A DNA stretch of 64,000 nt from Mesorhizobium sp. (GCA_004017275.1 SAKE01000003.1:202299-266298), one strand, 5' to 3'; numbered from the stretch's first letter, positions 1-9,225 are shown. Made by a program: numbers and translations. Notes: generated by a model not told the origin, from the sequence alone.

Positions 1-1543
1 CCAGCACGACGATCTTGCCGAGTACGGCACCGGCATAGGGCTCGAGGAACTTGTTGACGATGCCGAGCGAGAAGGCGCCGACCAGCGTGCCCCACAGGTT
101 GCCGACGCCGCCGAAGACGACGACCATGAAACTGTCGATGATGTAGCCGCGTCCGAGATTGGGCGAGACATTGTCGATCTGGCTAAGCGCGACGCCGGCT
201 ATGCCGGCAATGCCGGACCCCAGCGCAAAGGTCAGCGCGTCGACCCATGGCGTCCTGATGCCCATCGAGGCGGCCATGCGCCGGTTGGCGGTGACGGCGC
301 GCATCTGCAGGCCCCAGGGCGTGCGCTTCATCACATAGAGCAGCACCGCGAACACGGTGAGCGCGAAAACCAGGATCCACAGCCGGTTCCAGGTGATCGC
401 AAGCTGTCCGACATTGAACGAGCCCGACATCCAGGATGGGTTGCCGACCTCCTGGTTGGTCGGCCCGAAGATCGAACGCACCGCTTGCTGCAGGATGAGC
501 GAAACGCCCCATGTCGCCAGCAGCGTTTCAAGCGGCCGGCCATAGAGGAAGCGGATGACGCCGCGCTCGATGATCAAACCAACCAGAGCCGAGACGAGGA
601 AGGCGAGCGGCAGCGCGATGACCAGCGACCAGTCGAACAGGCCGGGAAAGGAAGTGCGGATCACCTGCTGGACGACGAAGGTCGTATAGGCGCCGAGCAT
701 GACCATCTCGCCATGCGCCATGTTGATGACGCCCATGACGCCGAAGGTGATGGCAAGGCCGATTGCCGCCAACAGCAGCACCGAGCCCAGCGAAATGCCG
801 TACCAGATGTTCTGCCCGGCATCCCAGAAGGCCAGTGTCGAATTGATGTTGGCGATTGCGGCCGTCGCCGCTTGTTTGACCGCATCCGAAGAATTCGCTT
901 CAACCGCAGCGAGCAGCGAAACCGCATCGCGGTCGCCCCGCGCGCCGATCAGGGCGATTGCGGCGAGCTTGTCGGCATCCGGCCGATCGGAAACCAGCAC
1001 GGAGGCGGCGCGGGCCTGTTCGAGCAGAGCCCTGACGCTGGCCACGGTCTCACTGGCGATCGCCGTATCGAGTGGTCCGATGTTTGCGGCGTCGGGCGTC
1101 TTGAACATGGTGTCGGCGGCGGCAATGCGGACAGCCGGATCCTTGGCGCCGAGCGTCAGCGTGCCCAACGCATCGCGGATGACGCGGCGCAGCGTGTTGT
1201 TGACCTTGATCTTGGTGATGTCGTCCTTGGCCGCCTCGCCCGATGCCTCGCCGCTCAACGGGTCGAAAAGCTGAACGCTCTCGCCCGCTTCCTTGCCGGC
1301 AAACACCAGGGAATCGGCCTTACGGACATAGAGGTTGCCGTCGGCAAGTGCCGCAAGCGGCCGCTCGACCGCCGGATCGCCGGCGGCCGCCAGTTCGTGG
1401 ACGACGGCTCCGATCTCGGAAAAGCCCTTGGCCGTGGCGAATTTGGCGATGATGCCGCGCAGATCGGTTTCGCCGGCGCCCGATGACGACATTGTCGCCA
1501 GCAGGAACAACAGCATCAAACCAATCGTACGAAACAGGTTCAT
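1..1543 (-). CDS. urtB: Urea ABC transporter permease UrtB (3' end beyond window)
   Basis: Inner-membrane permease of the high-affinity urea uptake system UrtABCDE, which imports urea as a nitrogen source. The reading frame is open from an ATG at 1543 to the window edge (514 codons), so only the C-terminal end is missing. A signal-like start is followed by about 245 residues of soluble sequence; the membrane part begins near residue 247 (WYGISLGSVLLLAAIGLAI) and continues with NMAHGEMVMLGAY and SPNLGRGYIIDSFMVVVFGG, typical of the LivH/UrtB permease family. The long N-terminal extension is characteristic of UrtB and separates it from branched-chain amino acid permeases. It lies 97 bp downstream of urtA on the same strand, with a strong hairpin in the gap. 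urtC, urtD and urtE probably follow to the left of the window. Confidence 0.93.
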   Translation of the reverse strand, partial: MNLFRTIGLMLLFLLATMSSSGAGETDLRGIIAKFATAKGFSEIGAVVHELAAAGDPAVERPLAALADGNLYVRKADSLVFAGKEAGESVQLFDPLSGEASGEAAKDDITKIKVNNTLRRVIRDALGTLTLGAKDPAVRIAAADTMFKTPDAANIGPLDTAIASETVASVRALLEQARAASVLVSDRPDADKLAAIALIGARGDRDAVSLLAAVEANSSDAVKQAATAAIANINSTLAFWDAGQNIWYGISLGSVLLLAAIGLAITFGVMGVINMAHGEMVMLGAYTTFVVQQVIRTSFPGLFDWSLVIALPLAFLVSALVGLIIERGVIRFLYGRPLETLLATWGVSLILQQAVRSIFGPTNQEVGNPSWMSGSFNVGQLAITWNRLWILVFALTVFAVLLYVMKRTPWGLQMRAVTANRRMAASMGIRTPWVDALTFALGSGIAGIAGVALSQIDNVSPNLGRGYIIDSFMVVVFGGVGNLWGTLVGAFSLGIVNKFLEPYAGAVLGKIVVL

Positions 1544-1575
1544 CGGTTTCTGGTAAGCCTTGAAGGTTGAAGTGG

Positions 1576-1608
1576 GCGTCCGGACGGCGGAGGAAGCCGT
1601 CCGGACGC
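1576..1608 (-). terminator. Strong hairpin between urtA and urtB
   Basis: A perfect 13-bp inverted repeat, GCGTCCGGACGGC (1576-1588) and its complement (1596-1608), encloses a 7-nt loop. No T-run follows it in the direction of transcription. In many ABC operons such an element between the binding-protein gene and the permease gene partly stops transcription or protects the upstream mRNA 3' end, so that more binding protein than permease is made. That role is inferred here from position. Confidence 0.7.
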
Positions 1609-1640
1609 GCGCGGTCTGACTAGGTCAGCCCTGGGAGGGA

Positions 1641-2951
1641 TCAGTTCGTGCCCTTGCCGCCGCACTTGCCGGTGGCGACATTAAAGTTGCCGCAGGACAG
1701 AGGCGCGCGCCAATCGGAGATCAGGTCCTTGGAGTCCGGCAAATAGTCGGACCATTCGTCGCCCATCACCAGGCCCGGCGTGCGCGAGACCGTCTCGAAC
1801 TGGCCGTCGGCCTGGATTTCGCCGATCAGCACCGGCTTGGTGATGTGGTGGTTCGGCATCATCGTCGAATAGCCGCCGGTCAGGTTCGGCACCGACACGC
1901 CGACCATGGCGTCGATAACCTTGTCCGGATCGGTGGTGCCGGCCTTCTCGACCGCCTTCACCCACATGTTGAAGCCGATGTAATGGGCTTCCATCGGGTC
2001 GTTGGTGGTGCGCTTGTCGTTCTTGATGAACTTGTGCCAGTCGGCGATGAACTTCTTGTTCTCGGGCGTATCGATGCTCTCGAAATAGTTCCAGGCGGCG
2101 AGATGGCCGACAAGCGGCGCGGTGTCGAGACCGGCAAGTTCTTCCTCGCCGACGGAGAAGGCCATAACCGGGATGTCCTCGGCCTTGATGCCCTGGTTGC
2201 CGAGTTCTTTGTAGAACGGCACGTTGGCGTCGCCGTTGACGGTCGAGACGACGGCGGTCTTCTTGCCGGCCGAACCGAACTTCTTGATCGCCGAAACCTC
2301 GGTCTGCCAATCGGCGAAGCCGAACGGCGTGTAGTTGACCATGATGTCTTCCGCAGCCACGCCCTTGGCCTTCAGATAGGCTTCCAGGATCTTGTTGGTG
2401 GTGCGCGGATAGACGTAATCGGTGCCTTCGAGCACCCAGCGCTTCACCGAGCCGCCGTCCTCGCTCATCAGATAGTCGACGGCAGGGATGGCCTGCTGGT
2501 TCGGCGCGGCACCCGTGTAGAACACGTTGCGCTCGCTTTCCTCGCCCTCATACTGGACGGGATAGAACAGGATGTTGTCGAGCTCCGAGAACACCGGCAG
2601 CACCGATTTGCGCGACACCGAGGTCCAGCAGCCGAACACCGCCGCGACCTTGTCCTTGGAGATCAGCTCGCGCGCCTTTTCGGCGAACAGCGGCCAGTTG
2701 GAAGCAGGATCGACGACGACCGCCTCCAGCTTCTTGCCGAGCAGGCCGCCTTTGGCGTTCTGCTCGTCGATGAGCATCAGCATGGCGTCCTTCAGTGTCG
2801 TCTCCGAAATCGCCATGGTCCCCGACAGAGAATGGAGAATGCCGACCTTGATCGTGTCGTCGGCAGCCCTGGCGGGTGCCGAGATCAACAGGCCGGCGGC
2901 AACCACGCTCGCCGAGAACATTTTTGTTATTTTCGAGAAATTGCCCCTCAT
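1641..2951 (-). CDS. urtA: Urea ABC transporter substrate-binding protein UrtA
   Basis: Periplasmic urea-binding protein that delivers urea to the UrtBC permease. The chosen start gives 436 residues with a Sec signal peptide (hydrophobic core about 12-25, cleavage after APARA near residue 29), then the type-I binding-protein fold beginning DDTIKVGILHSLSGTMAIS. Further family signatures are DPASNWPLFAEKARELI, FGCWTSVSRKSVLPVF and FYPVQYEGEESERNVFYTG, found in the UrtA/FmdD group rather than in LivK. An in-frame upstream start at 3029 would spoil the signal peptide and lie upstream of the sigma-54 promoter. The ATG at 2951 has a GGGAG ribosome site 8 nt upstream. It is the first gene of the urt operon and is probably expressed under nitrogen limitation. 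Confidence 0.95.
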   Translation of the reverse strand: MRGNFSKITKMFSASVVAAGLLISAPARAADDTIKVGILHSLSGTMAISETTLKDAMLMLIDEQNAKGGLLGKKLEAVVVDPASNWPLFAEKARELISKDKVAAVFGCWTSVSRKSVLPVFSELDNILFYPVQYEGEESERNVFYTGAAPNQQAIPAVDYLMSEDGGSVKRWVLEGTDYVYPRTTNKILEAYLKAKGVAAEDIMVNYTPFGFADWQTEVSAIKKFGSAGKKTAVVSTVNGDANVPFYKELGNQGIKAEDIPVMAFSVGEEELAGLDTAPLVGHLAAWNYFESIDTPENKKFIADWHKFIKNDKRTTNDPMEAHYIGFNMWVKAVEKAGTTDPDKVIDAMVGVSVPNLTGGYSTMMPNHHITKPVLIGEIQADGQFETVSRTPGLVMGDEWSDYLPDSKDLISDWRAPLSCGNFNVATGKCGGKGTN

Positions 2952-2993
2952 ATTACAGACTCCCAAGCTGGTTGATTGCACCGCAACACTACA

Positions 2994-3011
2994 ATGCAAC
3001 CCCCATGCCAA
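2994..3011 (-). promoter_or_regulatory. Sigma-54 promoter of urtA
   Basis: Read on the minus strand, positions 3011 to 2994 are TTGGCATG-GGGG-TTGCAT. This matches the RpoN consensus TGGCACG-N4-TTGCA with one change, and has the required GG-N10-GC spacing (GG at 3009-3008, GC at 2997-2996). Transcription should start near 2984, leaving a leader of about 33 nt before the urtA ATG. It implies NtrC/RpoN-dependent nitrogen control. No clear NtrC-binding pair was confirmed upstream, although GGCACTATTGCC at 3132-3143 resembles a half-degenerate site. Confidence 0.88.
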
Positions 3012-3014
3012 CCG

Positions 3015-3031
3015 CTTTGGCGGAGCCAAAG
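3015..3031. repeat. Inverted repeat just upstream of the urtA -24 box
   Basis: CTTTGGC-GGA-GCCAAAG is a perfect 7-bp inverted repeat with a 3-nt spacer. It ends three bases upstream of the -24 element of the urtA promoter. It could be an operator or a structural element; nothing in the sequence identifies a binding protein. The rest of the 312-bp gap (3032-3263) shows no further gene. Confidence 0.5.
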
Positions 3032-3263
3032 AAGAACGAATAATTCAGAGATATCAGCGTCTTGGAATATGACGCTTACAAAACAAAGCGAGCCGGTCAG
3101 AAATCGATTGAGAGAAATTTGCGCAGCGCAGGGCACTATTGCCTAATTTTCGCTCATTTTTGGCCGATGCCTAGAATTTGATCTCAACAAGCATGCCGCA
3201 GGCGACCGATGTTGCGGCGCGGTGCAGAAATAGGGCAAGCTCGCTCCTTAAACGAGCGACCTC

Positions 3264-3686
3264 ATGGTTTCAGGCATTTCACGCATTTTCATCGGCATAC
3301 TGCTTCTGGCGGCGGCGACCGGGGCCGCACGAGCCGATTTCAGCGACGGCAAGATGCCTGATGGCGCTTATCATTGCGAAGTGTACCTGCTTGGCATGTT
3401 CCTCAACCTCGGCGACATCACCATCAAGGGGAATGTCTACAGCGGCCCGGTCTACACCGGCATCGGCGCCTTCAGCACCGCGCAACAGGGCTACAGCTAC
3501 CAAATGGACGCAAACGGCGTGATCTCTTGGCTTGGGCCATTGGGTGGCTATACCGCTGGCGGCAATTCGCTGTCGCTGACCCAGGCAACGCTGGACAGTG
3601 GAACCGCGCCCTCCTTCGACATCATCATGAAGCAGCCAGATGGCGCGTTCACCGCCTCGACCTGCACACGGGGAAGCAGCCAGTAG
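3264..3686 (+). CDS. Small secreted protein of unknown function
   Basis: A 140-residue protein that I do not recognise. It begins with a clear Sec signal peptide (hydrophobic stretch about residues 8-22, probable cleavage after GAARA near residue 24), so the mature part of about 115 residues should be periplasmic or secreted. The mature part is rich in Gly, Thr and Ser, with two Cys (HCEVYLLG near residue 38 and STCTRG near the C-terminus) that could form a disulphide. The ATG at 3264 puts the hydrophobic core where a signal peptide needs it. The last codons (Gly-Ser-Ser-Gln-stop) lie inside the first copy of a 25-bp tandem repeat that continues past the stop. It stands alone between the divergent urtA and the downstream phoX. 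Confidence 0.7.
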   Translation: MVSGISRIFIGILLLAAATGAARADFSDGKMPDGAYHCEVYLLGMFLNLGDITIKGNVYSGPVYTGIGAFSTAQQGYSYQMDANGVISWLGPLGGYTAGGNSLSLTQATLDSGTAPSFDIIMKQPDGAFTASTCTRGSSQ

Positions 3687-3736
3687 GCTGCACCCGGGAA
3701 GCAGCCAGTAGGCTGCACCCGGGAAGCAGTCAGTAG
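3671..3736 (+). repeat. Tandem 25-bp repeat containing a hairpin, overlapping a stop codon
   Basis: Copies begin at 3671, 3696 and 3721, exactly 25 bp apart; the third is partial (to about 3736) and has one C-to-T change. Each full copy contains the perfect palindrome GCAGCC-AGTA-GGCTGC, so the mRNA could form two consecutive 6-bp hairpins. The first copy encodes the last residues and TAG stop of the gene ending at 3686, and later copies repeat that same coding end plus stop. The unit may act as a duplicated terminator-like structure. Confidence 0.85.
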
Positions 3737-3857
3737 GTCCATTCCCTGGGCAATGGTCTCCGCTCCGCAGCCCGCCCGTCTCTTATGTCATCTGGATGTT
3801 GCCGAAACTGGATAGGCAGCGGTGCGCCGTCACCATCCACCTTGAGAGGCAGACACC

Positions 3858-5771
3858 ATGGCCAACGCACCGTCTTCATCCTCCCCTGTCATTCGCGACG
3901 TCATCGCCGAGCGCGTGTCGCGCCGGACTCTCCTGAAAGGCAGCCTTGCATCCGGCGCGCTGATTGCCGGCGGCAGCTTCGTCGGTTCGTTATTTGCCGG
4001 TGAAACACATGCCGCGGCAGCGCTTTCCACGCTCGGCTTTCCCGAGCTGAAGCGCGTCTACGACAAGACCCACGCCGCCGCCGAAGGCTATGAGACCACG
4101 ATCGTCGCACGCTGGGGCGACCCGCTTGTCGCCGGCCTTCCGGAATTCGATGGCAACAAGGTAGTCGCCGACGAGCAGGAAAAGCGCTTTGGCTACAATT
4201 GCGACTACATCGCCTTCCTGCCGTTGCCGAAAGGCTCCGTGAATTCCGACCACGGCCTGCTTTGCGTCAACAACGAGTACATTTCGCCCAACGTCATGTT
4301 TCCCGGCATGACCGAGGATGACGCCGGCAAGACGATGAGCAAGGAACAAGTCGACCTCGGCATGGCCGCCATGGGCCACTCGATCGTTGAAGTGCAGTTG
4401 AAGGACGGCAAGTGGGGCATCGTCGAAGACAGCCCGCTCAACCGCCGCATCACGGCAAACACCGAGATGACCGTTTCCGGCCCGGTCGCCGGCCACGCAC
4501 TGATGAAAACATCTGCCGACGCGACCGGCACGAAGGTGCTCGGCACCAGCTACAATTGCAGCGGCGGCTTCACCCCATGGGGCACGGTTCTGACCTGCGA
4601 GGAAGGCGTTTCCGACCTGTTCGGCGGCGACCCGAAGAAGGCGCCGACCGCCGACATTCTCGACCGCTACGGCTTCGACGGCTCCGACATCTATGGCCGT
4701 GGCCGTTTCCATGATCGCTTCAATCTCGACAAGGAGCCGAATGAGGCCAACCGGTTCGACTGGGTGGTCGAGATCGACCCCTACGATCCGGCTTCCAAGC
4801 CGGTGAAGCGCACCGCCCTTGGGCGCATGTCGCACGAAGCATCCACGGTCGTCCTCAACAAGGATGGCCGCGTCGTCGTCTACATGGGCGACGACGACTA
4901 TTTCGAATACATGTACCGCTTCGTCTCGAACAAGGCCTACGATCCAGCCAGACCGGGCTCCGGTAACAGCCTGTTGGATGACGGCGTGCTTTCGGTCGCC
5001 CGCTACGACGCCGACGGCTCCATGACCTGGCTGCCGCTGGTTCACGGCCAGGGCAAGCTCACCGCCGAGAACGGCTTTGCCGACCAGGCCGAAGTGCTGC
5101 TGAAGACACGGCTGGCGGCGGATGCGCTGGGGGCGACGCCGATGGACCGGCCCGAGGACATCGAGACCAATCCGGTGACCGGCCGCGTCTATGCGGTGAT
5201 GACCAAGAACAAGAAGCGCGACCAGTCGAAGGTCAACCCGGCCAACACGCGGCCGGAAAACCTCTGGGGCCACATTGTCGAACTGATCCCGCCCGGCGGA
5301 CGCGGCGCAGACGCCGACCACACGGCCGACAAATATGCCTGGGATCTGTTCGTGCTGTGCGGCAACCCGAAGGACGCCAAAGTCGGTGCCACCTTCCACC
5401 CGGACACGTCAGACAATGGCTGGTTCGTCTGTCCCGACAACATTACCTTCGATCCGGCCGGCCGGCTCTGGGTAGCGACCGACGGCGCCAATGATTTCGA
5501 CCTGCCGGACGGCGTCTATGGTGTCGATACCGAAGGTCCGGCGCGCGGCCTGCCGAAACTGCTGTTTACCTGCCCGCATGGCGCCGAGGCGACCGGCCCC
5601 TGCTTCACGCCGGACGGCACGACCTTGTTCCTGTCGGTCCAGCATCCGGCCGAAGATGCCGAGACGCTCGACAAGGTCCAGACGCTGTGGCCCGACTTCA
5701 GGGATGGCCAGTTGCCGCGCCCTTCCGTGGTCGCCATCCGCCGCAAGGACGGGCAGCCGGTCGGCGCCTGA
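3858..5771 (+). CDS. PhoX-family alkaline phosphatase (DUF839), Tat-exported
   Basis: Probable periplasmic calcium-dependent phosphatase of the PhoX/DUF839 family, releasing phosphate from organic esters. The 637-residue protein starts with a twin-arginine signal (VSRRTLLKGS, Arg22-Arg23, then a weakly hydrophobic region ending near AHAAAA at 51-55), as expected for a metalloenzyme exported folded. Family-like motifs include GYNCDYIAFLPL, LLCVNNEYISPNVMFPG, CSGGFTPWGTVLTCEE, YMGDDDYFEYMYRFV, RPEDIETNP and FDPAGRLWVATDG. The length is normal for the family. The ATG has GAGAGG 8 nt upstream. A convincing Pho box was not found upstream. The convergent neighbour deoD is separated from it by a terminator hairpin. 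Confidence 0.9.
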   Translation: MANAPSSSSPVIRDVIAERVSRRTLLKGSLASGALIAGGSFVGSLFAGETHAAAALSTLGFPELKRVYDKTHAAAEGYETTIVARWGDPLVAGLPEFDGNKVVADEQEKRFGYNCDYIAFLPLPKGSVNSDHGLLCVNNEYISPNVMFPGMTEDDAGKTMSKEQVDLGMAAMGHSIVEVQLKDGKWGIVEDSPLNRRITANTEMTVSGPVAGHALMKTSADATGTKVLGTSYNCSGGFTPWGTVLTCEEGVSDLFGGDPKKAPTADILDRYGFDGSDIYGRGRFHDRFNLDKEPNEANRFDWVVEIDPYDPASKPVKRTALGRMSHEASTVVLNKDGRVVVYMGDDDYFEYMYRFVSNKAYDPARPGSGNSLLDDGVLSVARYDADGSMTWLPLVHGQGKLTAENGFADQAEVLLKTRLAADALGATPMDRPEDIETNPVTGRVYAVMTKNKKRDQSKVNPANTRPENLWGHIVELIPPGGRGADADHTADKYAWDLFVLCGNPKDAKVGATFHPDTSDNGWFVCPDNITFDPAGRLWVATDGANDFDLPDGVYGVDTEGPARGLPKLLFTCPHGAEATGPCFTPDGTTLFLSVQHPAEDAETLDKVQTLWPDFRDGQLPRPSVVAIRRKDGQPVGA

Positions 5772-5777
5772 CAAAAA

Positions 5778-5804
5778 GGCGGAACGCGTGCTACGCGTTC
5801 CGCC
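5778..5804 (-). terminator. Intrinsic terminator of the purine nucleoside phosphorylase gene
   Basis: GGCGGAACGCGT (5778-5789), loop GCT, ACGCGTTCCGCC (5793-5804): a 12-bp perfect stem. On the minus strand it is followed by TTTTTG, so it terminates transcription from deoD. On the plus strand, where phoX ends at 5771, no T-run follows, although the hairpin may still shield that mRNA end. Confidence 0.85.
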
Positions 5805-5858
5805 TCGTCCGACGATGTGGCAGCCATGCGCAAGGAACTGACCCAGTAGACCCGTACT

Positions 5859-6566
5859 CTAGCTCTCCGCTGCGACCGCGAGCGCCAGCCGGCTCATGTC
5901 GGTGAACAGCGCCTGGCGCTCGGAATAGTCGGTCTGTTCGCCGGTCTCGATGTTGTCGACCACGACGCACATCGACAGCGCACGCGCCCCGAAATGCGAG
6001 GCGATGCGATAGAGTGCGCTGGTTTCCATATCCACCGCCAGGGCGCCAGCTGCCTGCGCATCGGCAAAGCGGACGCGCCCTCGCGGATGATAGAAGATAT
6101 CGCTGCACACCGTCAGGCCGGCGCTATGGTCGATGCCGAATTCCACCGCCTTGGCCAGCGCCGATGCGAGGAGCACCGGATCCGGGCCGGCGGGTCCATA
6201 AAGGCCGAAAACCTGACCGCTCTGGGCGCTTTCCGCCTGTGCCGATTGCGAGATGACAAGGCTGCGCAGTTTTGCCTTTGCGGTCAGGCTGCCGCAGGTG
6301 CCGGTGCGGATCAACGTCCGGGCGCCATAGTGGTCCAGCAATTCATGCGCATAAATCAGAAACGACGAGACGCCGATGCCCGTCGCCTGAATGCTGATGG
6401 GTTTGCCGCCAAACAGCCCGGTGAAGCCAAGCGCGCCACGTCGGCGATTGACGCAGCGCGGTGCTTCCAGGAATGTTTGCGCCATCCATTCGGCGCGCTG
6501 CGGATCACCCGGCAGCAGCACCGTGTCGGCGTAGGCACCCTCGTCTGCTTCGTTGTGTGGCGTCAA
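5859..6566 (-). CDS. deoD: Purine nucleoside phosphorylase, DeoD type
   Basis: Cytoplasmic enzyme cleaving purine (deoxy)nucleosides with phosphate to base plus (deoxy)ribose-1-phosphate, in purine salvage. Family motifs are clear: TVLLPGDPQRAEW (phosphate binding), GFTGLFGGKPISIQATGIG, RTGTCGSL, and VDMETSALYRIA near the C-terminus. I chose a TTG start at 6566, giving 235 residues that begin (M)TPHNEADEGAYADTVLLPGDP. It has GGGGGAG six bases upstream and matches the usual 234-239-residue family length. A longer frame from an ATG at 6605 adds 13 residues with no family similarity. No other nucleoside genes adjoin it. Confidence 0.9.
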   Translation of the reverse strand: MTPHNEADEGAYADTVLLPGDPQRAEWMAQTFLEAPRCVNRRRGALGFTGLFGGKPISIQATGIGVSSFLIYAHELLDHYGARTLIRTGTCGSLTAKAKLRSLVISQSAQAESAQSGQVFGLYGPAGPDPVLLASALAKAVEFGIDHSAGLTVCSDIFYHPRGRVRFADAQAAGALAVDMETSALYRIASHFGARALSMCVVVDNIETGEQTDYSERQALFTDMSRLALAVAAES

Positions 6567-6651
6567 CCGCTGCTCCCCCGAGCCGGCCTGTCGTTTCACC
6601 CGCAATCATGGCGGTGTCACGGCATTGTGCAAGGAAGAACATCAGGAGTTT

Positions 6652-9225
6652 CTAAGATTCCAGCACATCCTTGACGATGGTCGCCAGTTGCTTGAGCGAG
6701 AACGGCTTTGGCAGGAAGCCGAAATGCGCATCCGCCGGCAGGTTTCTGGCGAATGCGTCCTCGGCATAGCCGGACACGAAGACGAACTTGATGTCCGGCT
6801 GGCGCTTGCGCAATTCACCAAGCAGCGTCGGTCCATCCATTTCCGGCATCACCACATCCGAAACCACGATGTCGACCTTGCCGCCCAGCGCCTCGAACAC
6901 TTCCAGTGCCTCGACGCCCGACGATGCCTCATGCACGGTGTAGCCGCGCGAGGTCAGCGCCCGCATGCCGCCCATGCGCACGGCGTCCTCGTCCTCGACG
7001 AGCAGCACCGTGGCCGAGCCCGACAGATCCTTGGCCGCATCGGCGACCTTCGCTGGTGCCGCCGGCACATCGTCGGGTTCGCCTGCTTTTTTCGCTTCCG
7101 CGATATGACGGGGCAGGAAAATGCGGAAAGTCGATCCCTTGCCGACCTCTGAGTCGCAGAAAATGAAGCCGCCGGTCTGCTTGATGATGCCGTAGACCAT
7201 CGACAGGCCAAGGCCGGTGCCCTTGCCGACTTCCTTGGTGGTGAAGAAGGGCTCGAAAATCTTCTTCAGCACCTCCGGCGCGATACCGCTGCCGGTGTCC
7301 TCGACTTCGACCACGACGTAGTCCGCCGGAGTGAGCTCGCGATAGGAAAAGGCCTTGCACTCCTCGGCGGTCACATTGCGGGTGCGCACGGTGAGATCGC
7401 CGCCCGCCGGCATCGCGTCGCGCGCGTTGACCGCAAGATTGACCACCACCTGTTCGAACTGCCCGATATCGACCTTGACCGGCCACAAATCGCGGCCATG
7501 GTCGACCTTCAGCTTGATGTCGTTGCCGACAAGGCGGGCAAGCAGCATCCTGAGATCGGCGAGCACGTCGGTCAGGTTGAGCACTTCCGGCCGCAGCGTC
7601 TGCTTGCGCGAGAAGGCCAGCAATTGCCGCACCAGCGAAGCCGCCCGGTTGGCGTTCTGCTTGATGTTCATGATGTCCGGGAAGGATGGGTCCGACGGGC
7701 GGTGGTTGGTCAACAAAAGGTCGGACGCCATGATGATAGCGGTCAGCACATTGTTGAAATCATGCGCGATACCGCCGGCAAGCTGCCCGACAGCCTGCAT
7801 CTTCTGGCTCTGCGCCATCTGCCCTTCGAGCGCTTTCTGCTCCGTCGTCTCGACGGCGTAGACGATAGCAGACTCCTCGGCGCCCTCGCCGCCCGTGCCG
7901 TCGGCGACCGCGTTGACGTAGAACCGGATGTGCCGTTCGTCATTGCCGGGCAAAAGCGTGTCGATCGGCTCGATATCGGCCTGCCGCTGCTGCGCTTTCT
8001 CGAAGGCAGCCGCAAAAGCCGGCCGGTCGCGTTCATGGATCACTGTGTCGAGCCGTACACGGCGATCGACGGCGTCGCGGTCGACGACGGAAGAAAACAG
8101 CGACAGGAACGGCGCATTGGTGCGCAGGATGCGCCCGTTATGGTCGACGCCGGCTATTGCCATCGGTGTCGAGTTGAAGAAGCGGGTGAAGCGCACTTCC
8201 GAAGCCCGCAAATCGGCCGAGGCGTCCTCGCCTTGCGTGCGGTTGAGCACGATTGTGCGCGTCGGCCCGTTGAGGCCTTCGCGGCTGGCAGAAACGCGAT
8301 GCATGAAGCGCACCGGCAGCGCCTCGCCCGTCATCGTCGTCAAATCGAGGTCGATGACCGCATTGCGTGTCGTGCCGGGGTCGGCCTTGACCGAGCGGAC
8401 CAGCGCCATGCCGTCGCCGGCCACGATTTCAGCCAGGGAGACGGCACCGGGCGTGAAGCTGGTGAGGTCGATGCCCAGCCATTCGGCGAGCGTGGCGTTG
8501 ATGTAGGTGACGCGGCCTTCCTGGTCGGCCGAAAAGAAACCGGCCGGCGCATGGTCGAGGTGATCGATCGCCTTCTGCAGATCGAGGAAGAAACGTTCCT
8601 GTTCGGCCCGTTCCTGCGAGATGTCTGCAAGCTGCCACGCCAGCATCGGCAACCGCTGGCCCGGAACGTTGAAGGCGCGGGCGCGTGCCCGGTACCAACG
8701 GGCGCCGGGCTCGGCACCGGGCCGAATGGACTGCGCGAGGCGAAACTCGCCGTCGCCCGGCTGGCCGTCGCGCAGGCCGGACGCCAGGCGATAGATCGTC
8801 ACAGAGGCTTCGGGGACATCCGAGAGCAACCCCTCGACCGTCTTCAGGTCGGCCGCGGACGATGCTCCGGTCATATCGGCATAGGCGCGATTGGCGTAGA
8901 CGACGCGGCCCTTGGTGTCGGTGACAAGAAGGCCCTGCGACATCGAATCGACGAAGGATTTCGACAGTTCGTCGCCTGTCGAGCGTGGCGTGACCTGCAC
9001 GAAGCCGATCGCCGTCGCGAACAGGAAGCCGACGCCGATCATCGCCAGCACGCCGAGCATGCCGAGCAGGAAAGGATCGCCGAGGCGCTCGCGGAAAAGG
9101 CCGAAAACGATCGCCGCCCCCGTCAGAACGACGATGAAAATGATGAGCCGGGTGACAGCGCCCGGTCGCGTATTCTGGTCGACGATCGGTACCGGATAGA
9201 AATCGCCGCGCGCTTCCTTGGCCAT
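6652..9225 (-). CDS. cckA: Cell cycle hybrid histidine kinase CckA
   Basis: Membrane-bound hybrid kinase/phosphatase at the top of the CckA-ChpT-CtrA phosphorelay that controls cell-cycle progression in alphaproteobacteria. The 857-residue order is: two membrane helices (about residues 25-43 and 53-75), PAS-type sensor segments (about 90-450), a dimerisation/phosphoacceptor domain with [14 protein letters not shown] (His about 488), an ATPase domain (N box [12 protein letters not shown] boxes DTGSGIAPE and GKGTGLGLS), and a C-terminal receiver domain ([22 protein letters not shown] with Asp about 790, Lys in LPKPF). The ATG at 9225 has AGGGGG 4 nt upstream. It is transcribed alone, with divergent spacing to the FliO-like gene. 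Confidence 0.96.
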   Translation of the reverse strand: MAKEARGDFYPVPIVDQNTRPGAVTRLIIFIVVLTGAAIVFGLFRERLGDPFLLGMLGVLAMIGVGFLFATAIGFVQVTPRSTGDELSKSFVDSMSQGLLVTDTKGRVVYANRAYADMTGASSAADLKTVEGLLSDVPEASVTIYRLASGLRDGQPGDGEFRLAQSIRPGAEPGARWYRARARAFNVPGQRLPMLAWQLADISQERAEQERFFLDLQKAIDHLDHAPAGFFSADQEGRVTYINATLAEWLGIDLTSFTPGAVSLAEIVAGDGMALVRSVKADPGTTRNAVIDLDLTTMTGEALPVRFMHRVSASREGLNGPTRTIVLNRTQGEDASADLRASEVRFTRFFNSTPMAIAGVDHNGRILRTNAPFLSLFSSVVDRDAVDRRVRLDTVIHERDRPAFAAAFEKAQQRQADIEPIDTLLPGNDERHIRFYVNAVADGTGGEGAEESAIVYAVETTEQKALEGQMAQSQKMQAVGQLAGGIAHDFNNVLTAIIMASDLLLTNHRPSDPSFPDIMNIKQNANRAASLVRQLLAFSRKQTLRPEVLNLTDVLADLRMLLARLVGNDIKLKVDHGRDLWPVKVDIGQFEQVVVNLAVNARDAMPAGGDLTVRTRNVTAEECKAFSYRELTPADYVVVEVEDTGSGIAPEVLKKIFEPFFTTKEVGKGTGLGLSMVYGIIKQTGGFIFCDSEVGKGSTFRIFLPRHIAEAKKAGEPDDVPAAPAKVADAAKDLSGSATVLLVEDEDAVRMGGMRALTSRGYTVHEASSGVEALEVFEALGGKVDIVVSDVVMPEMDGPTLLGELRKRQPDIKFVFVSGYAEDAFARNLPADAHFGFLPKPFSLKQLATIVKDVLES

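Noticed and set aside
485..1486. A 333-codon plus-strand frame opposite urtB
   Set aside because: Antisense shadow; UrtB on the minus strand has clear membrane helices and family motifs.
3785..3802. Possible Pho box upstream of the phosphatase gene
   Set aside because: Only the first half-site (ATGTCAT) resembles the consensus; the second half (ATGTTGC) matches at about three of seven positions.
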